Shown one piece after another: positions 57,001-64,000 of a DNA stretch of 64,000 nucleotides; the first letter of the stretch is position 1, and every line of letters starts with the position of its first letter. This DNA comes from Phoma sp. XZ068 (lineage: Eukaryota; Ascomycota; Dothideomycetes; Pleosporales; Didymellaceae): assembly GCA_004835665.1 (NCBI GenBank), contig RBKR01000021.1, positions 1,054,001-1,118,000 of the forward strand. The letters are read 5' to 3'. A model generated the notes under the pieces. The model was not told where the DNA came from and searched no databases. It saw nothing but the letters and a program-made list of their open reading frames with translations. A program made the translations under genes and the position numbers.

Positions 57001-60000
57001 AAGTACGCCTATCTCCGACATAGTCCTTCTCCAGACAGCCCTGTTTGCTGTACAGTACAGTACTGCTCAATGCTGGGTAGACTGTGGTGTGAAGCCAGTT
57101 GCTATAGTTGGACACAGCTTTGGTGAGCTGACGGCCTTGTGCACATCTGGTGCGCTCGGACTCAAGGATGCAATGAAGCTAATTATTGGCCGGGCTACCA
57201 TTATAAGAGATAGCTGGGGTACTGAAAAGGGTTCTATGGTAGTTGTTGAGGGGACTGAAGAGGATGTGCGGAAGGTATTGAGCAGTATCGACGAGAGCCT
57301 CGACGCATCAATTGCGTGCTACAATTCTCCACGGTGCCAAACTGTAGCTGGTTCTGCAAACAGCATTGAAACAGTTGTGAAAGTAATCACGGAGAAGTAT
57401 CCAGAATTACGGTTCAAAAGGTTGAGCGTTTCAAATGCCTTCCACTCTGCCCTAGTCGTACCGCTTCGACCTGAACTTCAGCAGCTCGGCAAGGACCTCG
57501 TATTTAACCATCCGACCATTCACGTTGAAAGATGTATCAGTACCACAACATCTCCAGATTCTTTCGACGCAGATACCGTCGCCGATCATTTACAAAACCC
57601 TGTATACTTCTCCCACGCAGTCCAGCGTCTCGCGAAGAAGTATCCGTCCGCAGTTTGGCTCGAAGCTGGCTCGAACGCTACAATCACAGCCATGGCAAGT
57701 AAAGCGCTTGGTATGCCTTCAGCTCATAGCTTTCAGGCGGTGAATATATCCGGTTCCCAGGGAGTTCAAAGACTAATCGATGCCACACTTGCTCTGTGGA
57801 AAGCCGGTCTCCGTGTCACCTATTGGGGCCACTCGAGGGCACAGACTGAAAAGTTCAACGCGATTATACTCCCACCATACCAGTTCGAGAAGAAGAAACA
57901 CTGGCTTTCGCTGAAGACCCCGCCTAAGCTTACAGCTGTCGTGAACGAAGACAAAGATGAAATGCCAACGAGGTTGTATACCTTCACTGGATTCCAGGAT
58001 ACTAAACAACGGCTGGCTCGGTTTAGAGTCAATACCATGATCCCTACATATCATAAAATTGTTGAAGGCCACACTATTGCCGGTGTAGCACCAATTTGTC
58101 CAGCCACAGTACAGATCGACATTGCCATCGAAGCACTGAAGAGCCTCTCTGAAGACCTAGCGATTGAGGGTATGCAACCACAAATACGCAGCATTGTCAA
58201 TTTTGTTCCGGTGTGTGTTGATATTTCGCGCTCCGTATGGCTCGATGTTGAAGCCTTAGATGCTAACCGCACAACCTGGAGCTGGAAGTGGACATCCACT
58301 GGCCCGTCAGGTGCAGCCCCAACTACCCACGTTACTGGCGAAATTGAATTCCGCATTTCAAAAGACATTCATTATCAGTCGGAGTTCTCGCGCTATGAGC
58401 GCCTCGTCAGTCACCGCCGATGCCTAGAGATCCTGCATTCTGAGAACCCGGACGAAGTATTGCAGGGGCAACGAAGTATCTATCGCGTATTTTCCCCGGT
58501 TGTCAATTATTCGCCTCTATATTTCGGGTTGCAGAAACTTGTTGGGCAGGGTTCAGAGTCAGCTGGACGTGTTGTAAAGAAGCATACGGGGAAAACCTGG
58601 CTCGATGCTTTCCTCTCCGACGCGTTTTGTCAGGTAGCGGGAATCTGGGTGAACTGTATGGCAGAAGAGAGCGAGAAAGAGATGTGGATTGCGAATGGTA
58701 TCGAACAGTGGATTCGTGCTCCTACAGTGACTGAAGCACAAACTTGCTCCATTGAAAAGTGGCATGTCTTTGGTCAACACTCCCGATCCGCGGATGGCAC
58801 TACAATATTATCAGATGTGTTCGCTTTCGATGCCGCAACTGGAAAGCTTATGGAAGCCATTCTGGGTATTCAGTACGCAAAAGTATCGAGGGTATCAATG
58901 GGCAGACTGCTCACTCGTCTGACACGCGAAGAGACCGGGAATATCCAGGCCCCAGCTGTTAAAAGCATACCTCCGGTGCTCATGGCATCATTCGATCCTT
59001 CCACCCCTGCGATAACCTCTCCCACGGTCCCAAAGGTGCCCAAAGAGATCAATCATGACCAAACGAACTCCTCGAAGGACATGATCAAGCGACTACGGGC
59101 AATCCTGGCAGATATCTCGGGTCTTGAAGTCCATGAGATCAAGGAGACTGTTGAGCTTGGAGACATTGGAGTTGATTCTCTCATGGGCATGGAAATGGCA
59201 AGAGAAATCGAGACCGAGTTCAAGTGCACCCTACCGCAAGAGGAGCTTATGCACGCCACCAACTTTGCTAGCTTGCTTCATTGCCTCGAGTCAGCGTTGG
59301 GGGTATCGGGTGGCAGTGCTGACACCTCCTCGGCATCATCTTCCTCAGATGATGCATATGAGGATACTGTTGGTTCTATAACTCCTATGTCAGTCCTCGA
59401 TGAAGCTCCTTCGCTCCCCTTTGATCTCAATCTGGCTCATTCCGCCACGATCAAAGCCTTCGCCGAGTCCAAGCTGGAAACCGATCAGCTCATGCAAAAA
59501 TATGGTGCCAGCGGGTATCTACGAGATATCGCACCACAGCAAGACCAACTATGCGTAGCCCTAATTGTTGAAGCATTTCGAGACTTGGGTTGCGATCTCG
59601 GCGCAGCGAATGCTGGTGAGGAGCTGACGTTCATCACACACGCTGATGATCAGAAGAAGTTTGCACAGTACCTTTACACAGTACTTGAAACGGCTCGAAT
59701 CGTGAATGTTGATGAGAAGAGAATTACTCGTACACAAGTTCCGATGCTCGTGAAGACAAGTAGCGAGCTTCTTCGCGACCTGCTGGACAAATACCCCGAA
59801 TACGCGTGCTGTAACGAGCTAGCCCACTGGACAGGCTCGCATCTTGCAGGCATCTTGACAGGACGTGAAGACGGTATCAAGCTCATCTTTGGTACCGAGC
59901 GCGGTCGTGAGCTCGTCGGGGCAGTATACGCTGATTTCCCGATTAACAAGCTATACTATCAGCAGATGGGCGATTTCCTACGCCGCGTTGCTTCAACTAC

Positions 60001-61926
60001 TTCTAGAAGCCATCAACAAGGACCTTTGAAGATTCTGGAGATGGGTGCTGGTACGGGAGCCACGACGAAGACTTTGGTGCCACTGCTAGCCAGTCTGGGC
60101 ATCGACGTCGAGTACACCTTCACAGATCTGGCGTCAAGCTTTGTCGCTGCAGCGAGGAAAAAGTTCAAACAATATCCATTCATGAAGTTCCGAGTTCATG
60201 ATATCGAGAAAGAGCCTGCAAAGGACTTGTTGCAAAGCCAGCACGTTGTTATAGCGAGTAACGCAGTTCATGCAACACGCAGTCTTCCTGTATCCACTTC
60301 CAATATCCGCAAGATGCTCCGACCGGACGGCATTTTGCTGCTTCTTGAGATGACGGAGCCTATGTACTGGTGTGACATGATCTTTGGTGTATTCGAAGGC
60401 TGGTGGCTATTCGAAGATGGCAGGCAGCATGCTGTAGCTCCACCACAGACATGGGAGAAAGTCCTGCACAGCGTGGGTTATGGACATGTCGACTGGAGCG
60501 ATGGAAACACTGAGGAGATCAAGTGCGAGAGGCTCATCATTGCCACAGCAAGTGGTGAGCAACTTGAGCGTTTGTTGCCTGCGCCCCCAGAGACAAAACA
60601 TAATCAGGTATGTTCACGATCCGAATTGTGGGTAAAATGACGGGCTAATTAAACTAGTAGGACTTCCATCATGACGCGAGAAGGGCAGCCACTGACGAAT
60701 TTGTTTGCAACATGACCGCTGGTTTCGCAATACCTACGAAAACGGGATTGGGTACTGTGAACAAAGATCATTCAGAGCACTGCATACTCATCACCGGCGC
60801 CACTGGTAGCCTTGGATCACACATGGTCGCCCATTACGCCAACCTTCGTACTGTATCATCGGTAATCTGTCTCAATCGACGCAATAAATCTTCCGGTCTC
60901 GATCCCCTTGCGCGCCAGCTAGCCGCTCTGTCTTCAAGAGATCTCATTCTCTCTCCCGTGGCAATGGCGAAACTTGCTACCTTCGAAGTCGATACGACGA
61001 AGCCATTCATTGGGCTCTCCCCTCCCGCATACAACCAACTTGTGGAGAGTGTCACACACATTGTTCACAATGCATGGCCTATGAATGCGAAACAGCCTCT
61101 GTCAGCCTTCACCCCACAATTCCGCGTTCTCCGCAACTTAATCGACTTTGCAGCACTTATATCAGCTCATCATTCTTCCGAATTCAAAGTTGGCTTTCAA
61201 TTTATATCCTCAATCGCAACTGTGGGCCACTACCCTATTGTTGTAGGGTCACCACACGTCCCAGAGCAACGTGTTAGCATCGAACATGTCTTACCTAACG
61301 GTTACGGTGATGCAAAATTCGTATGCGAGCGCATGCTGGATCATACACTTCATAAGCACTCATCTCGATTCAACGTTATGGCTGTAAGACTTGGCCAGGT
61401 CGCTGGTTCCTCCGCCTCAGGATACTGGAACGAGAACGAGCATCTTCCATTTCTGATCAAAAGTTCACATACATTGAGAGTGCTACCACAGTTCTCTGGA
61501 CCAGTGAGTTGGACTCCTGTCGACGCTGTAGCAGGTGTATGTGCCGACTTGGCGCTCAACTCTATGTGCATGGGAGGCATTTACCACATCGACAATCCCA
61601 TCCGCCAGCCCTGGCATGAGATGCTGCCGACTCTTGCTTCAGAGCTAGGCATACCGCAAGGTAACATTATTCCCTTCAAAGAGTGGATTTATCGCGTTCG
61701 GTCGTTCCCCTCTACGGCCAATGCAGGAAAGGATGATCTCAATCCAGCAAAGCGCCTTATAGATTTCTTAGAGGCGGATTTTGAGAGGATGAGCTGTGGA
61801 GGAGTCCTGCTAGAGACAAAGAGAACGCAGCAGGATTCAGCCATTATGAGAAAGGTTAGACCATTGGATAGGGCAACTGTAGGTGGGTTTATACGGAGTT
61901 GGAAGGCACGAGGTTTTCTTCTCTAG
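54038..61926 (+). CDS. non-reducing polyketide synthase with reductive release (SAT-KS-AT-PT-ACP-MT-R)
   Basis: Exons 54038-54667, 54761-60607 and 60661-61926 give 2580 aa. Domains: SAT (about 15-245) with C132 in GFCIG; KS (370-790) with C545 in DTACSAS; AT (905-1220) with S996 in GHSFGE; product template (1270-1590) with H1314 in EGHTIAG and D1497 in FLSDAFC; one ACP (1645-1720) with S1683 in GVDSL; C-methyltransferase (1800-2110) with LEMGAGTGATT; thioester reductase R (2200-2450) with GATGSLG from residue 2205 and Y2374/K2378 in YGDAK. The SAT should accept the acyl chain of the divergent reducing PKS. PT folds the poly-beta-keto chain, MT adds C-methyl groups, and R releases an aldehyde with NADPH. 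This architecture is the class that makes azaphilone, asperfuranone and sorbicillin precursors. All catalytic residues checked are intact. Confidence 0.96.
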
Positions 61927-63834
61927 CTCACAATTAATGTAACTTTACGGACTTGGACGTTTTATAATTAAACTTCCTACTATTGGATACGTAGTGTTTT
62001 GAATTTAGTGGTTCTTTAGATTAATTTGGTACGACCTTGAAAGAATGGACGCGAGTTGATGGTTTATTGTTGGTTTCCAGTAGCATCCATCTTATCTCAG
62101 TTCGGTTTGTAGATTGCTTGTCTGATTCACCGGTATCAGACACAGCAAGTCTCTTTGTTTGTAGTGCCTATATTGGTGGCACATCTTCTATAGTAAATAG
62201 ATATCACCTCATCGTCTGATCTTGATCCAAGATTCATGGCCAATAGGATGCGACGGATCGGCAGCACTAGGCTGAACGGCTCTCATAGTGAGGCTCATGC
62301 CAAGCCCGTGAGACGATGCAGGACACGACCACAATATGTCCTACACTTCCCACGGAAATCCCACGGTTTGGGGCCTTGTCGGACCTATGGGGCCTTGTCG
62401 GACATAGGGGCCCTTGCCGGAGTGTGGAGGAACTGTGGGACACTATTTGGTATATAGTATATAGGGACACTGCCCTCTTAGTTGTCAAACCCTAGCTCCT
62501 CCTTTGGTTGTCAGGGATGAGGCTTGGTAGAGGGACGGTTCAACGGCCTGTCGTTCATTCTAGGTTGATAATGGAACGACGGCCTCCGTCAGGGTAGTGG
62601 ATCAATGCTAAACAATCAGACATTTAAAAGCGACTCGTGTGACGCTGGGTAGCACAGGAATTTTGCTGCGACATTGAGTTGTACAGAAAACCATATCTAC
62701 CCCGAGTGTCGTTGAGATTTGAGAATGTAATAATACCATTGATTGACGAGGTTGAACACAGCGTTAAACGAGAGAGGAAGTTCTGGATACTTATAAACAG
62801 CTGTAGTACATCTTCCTTGCTCAACCTCTCCGGAATAAATCTCTCCGCTTATATGATTTTTCAAATCGAGCCTCGCATCGTGTATTAGGATACCGTGGTA
62901 GTCTTCAGCCGTCGGTTTCCGATTGGTTCAATAACGGATGTAACAGACATACTCTAACAGTGAATCCTCGGCCGGAGCAGGACTTACTGCCATTTTCAAC
63001 TCTGTTGGGCCTTACAACGGTACCCTATATACAAAGTTGAAACGCGGAGGGCACATGGACGGATCGGTATTCTAGAACATCGTCTGTAATCTTGGTGCCA
63101 AGGATAAATTGTTGCCGATCTTATGCCGGTCCGACACTTGTTGAACCTAGCGGACTAATTACTTTCTTGGGGAAGCGCTAGTGATGCGCCCCGTGGGGTC
63201 AAAAGACATTGATACATCGTCGCGAGAAATACTAGAATGCCGTTCATTGGTTTGGTGTCGGGTCATGCTGGCTTATGGCTTGTCTTGCAGGCATCTTTTC
63301 TACAAATGGGAGGTGTGAAGTGAAGTGAGCAGAATAGATTTTGGTTCAAGAACCCGCAGTTCGTTCCAGATACTTGCAAACGTACGGTAGGGTCGGCACC
63401 TAAGGCTTGATCGAGTTCTGCGTCTTGGTTTTGGAGAATTTTCTCTCCTACTAGACTCGGCGGGTAAACAAAGGCGGCTTGGCGTCATCTTAATTGGAAA
63501 GGGTGCACGACGCGTGAACGACCGGCTCCTCCTCGGCCCCAGATGGAGCCGCATAAGCGCGGAGAGTCATTCCCCAAAGCAGTGTTGGCGTACCGTCATT
63601 CAACCAATAGCTAAAGCGCAAGCCTTGTTAGTCGAAGACTAATCCTTGGCTATGTTACGGTACCCTTGCGGCTCACGGTAGTTCGATCTCAAATCTCCAG
63701 ATTCCAAAGTTGTTTTTAACCCCCAGGTAGCCCCCATTTCTTGCGTTCTCTATCCTCGTCCAAGATCTGTGCAAATCTTGAGTGCACACACATCACCATC
63801 ATACCCAGCGTGCACCCTTCGATCTACTCCCAAT
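61927..63834. other. 1.9-kb intergenic region, no gene seen
   Basis: From the NR-PKS stop to the transporter start no supported frame is present on either strand. The region contains a 19-bp tandem repeat (62370) and at its right end the transporter promoter. No tailoring gene of the PKS pathway is found here. Confidence 0.6.
62370..62426. repeat. tandem repeat, three copies of 19 bp
   Basis: Units GGGGCCTTGTCGGACCTAT (62370), GGGGCCTTGTCGGACATAG (62389) and a diverged GGGCCCTTGCCGGAGTGTG (62408). Period exactly 19. Confidence 0.75.
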
Positions 63835-64000
63835 ATGAATCACTCCAGTGAGCAGGCCGATGAGGCCGCGCACACTAAGGGTCTCCAAGCTACCACCGAT
63901 GTCAATTTGACTGAATGTCCGGTTACATGGAAGGCCTACCTCCTCTGTGCCTTCGCATCCTTCGGTGGTATTTTCTTCGGTAAGCCTACAAATTGCCTTT
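63835..64000 (+). CDS. MFS sugar-transporter-type protein (N-terminal fragment, runs off the window)
   Basis: ATG 63835 opens a hydrophilic cytosolic N-terminus and the beginning of transmembrane helix 1 (WKAYLLCAFASFGGIFFG), after which a GTAAGC donor at 63980 starts an intron that leaves the window. The pattern AFASFGGIFFG, normally continued by YDSGYI in this family, is typical of fungal major-facilitator hexose/quinate transporters. Only 48 residues are visible, so the substrate is unknown. Its role in the PKS pathway is doubtful because sugar-porter family members rarely export polyketides. Confidence 0.75.
   Translation, partial: MNHSSEQADEAAHTKGLQATTDVNLTECPVTWKAYLLCAFASFGGIFFGKPTNCL

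Noticed and set aside
62679..62888. 69-codon frame downstream of the NR-PKS, considered as a small tailoring or export gene.
   Set aside because: Too short, no recognisable motif or signal peptide, no splice partner.
63193..63726. Three SYGGRG strings (63193, 63537, 63721) upstream of the sugar transporter, as possible CreA carbon-repression sites.
   Set aside because: The motif is so degenerate that two to three matches in 650 bp on both strands are expected by chance.

Overview
The window looks like a chromosomal segment of a filamentous ascomycete, most likely a dothideomycete of Pleosporales type. Its genes carry short spliceosomal introns (about 45-95 bp, mostly GT..AG, with CTRAC-like branch sites). 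It has fungal-specific families (Zn2Cys6 regulator, fungal haem peroxidase, GH5 exo-glucanase, multidomain iterative polyketide synthases) and gene-poor AT-rich stretches of the kind left by RIP. The species cannot be named from the sequence. All gene models below were spliced by hand, and exon lengths were checked for frame.

Region 1 (1-36.9 kb) is mostly ordinary genes: a fungal magnesium-chelatase-family protein, NAD kinase, GH5 exo-1,3-glucanase, a CENP-V/GFA protein, an F-box protein, an Mpr1-like N-acetyltransferase, a Gfo/Idh/MocA oxidoreductase, a Pus9/Rib2-type pseudouridine synthase divergent from a hotdog thioesterase, a secreted haem peroxidase with a glycine-rich spacer, a cysteine-rich zinc-finger-like protein, translin, two GPI-anchor genes (PIG-F/Gpi11 and PIG-L/Gpi12), a phenol-hydroxylase-type FAD monooxygenase tail-to-tail with an ornithine-cyclodeaminase-like protein, a membrane-anchored FAD-linked oxidase, a small four-helix membrane protein (DUF7719-like), and a long disordered protein whose apparent stop codon probably lies in an intron. 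Two degenerate tandem repeat arrays lie here (17.7-18.2 kb, unit near 155 bp; 29.2-29.75 kb, unit near 90 bp).

Region 2 (36.9-63.8 kb) is accessory. A Zn2Cys6 transcription factor (40.1-42.0 kb) is followed by a 3.5-kb AT-rich stretch without genes. Then come two very large divergent genes sharing an 837-bp promoter. One is a highly reducing PKS (KS-AT-DH-MT-ER-KR-ACP, 2489 aa, minus strand). The other is a non-reducing PKS (SAT-KS-AT-PT-ACP-MT-R, 2580 aa, plus strand). All catalytic motifs I could check are intact. The architecture predicts a sequential pair: the reducing enzyme makes a methylated, reduced chain, the SAT domain of the second enzyme loads it, the chain is extended and cyclised by PT, C-methylated, and released by the R domain as an aromatic aldehyde. 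This is the chemistry of azaphilone, asperfuranone and sorbicillin pathways. No tailoring enzyme sits directly beside the pair, so this is an unusually bare cluster and the best candidate for an undescribed pathway. A sugar-transporter-type MFS gene begins at the right edge.
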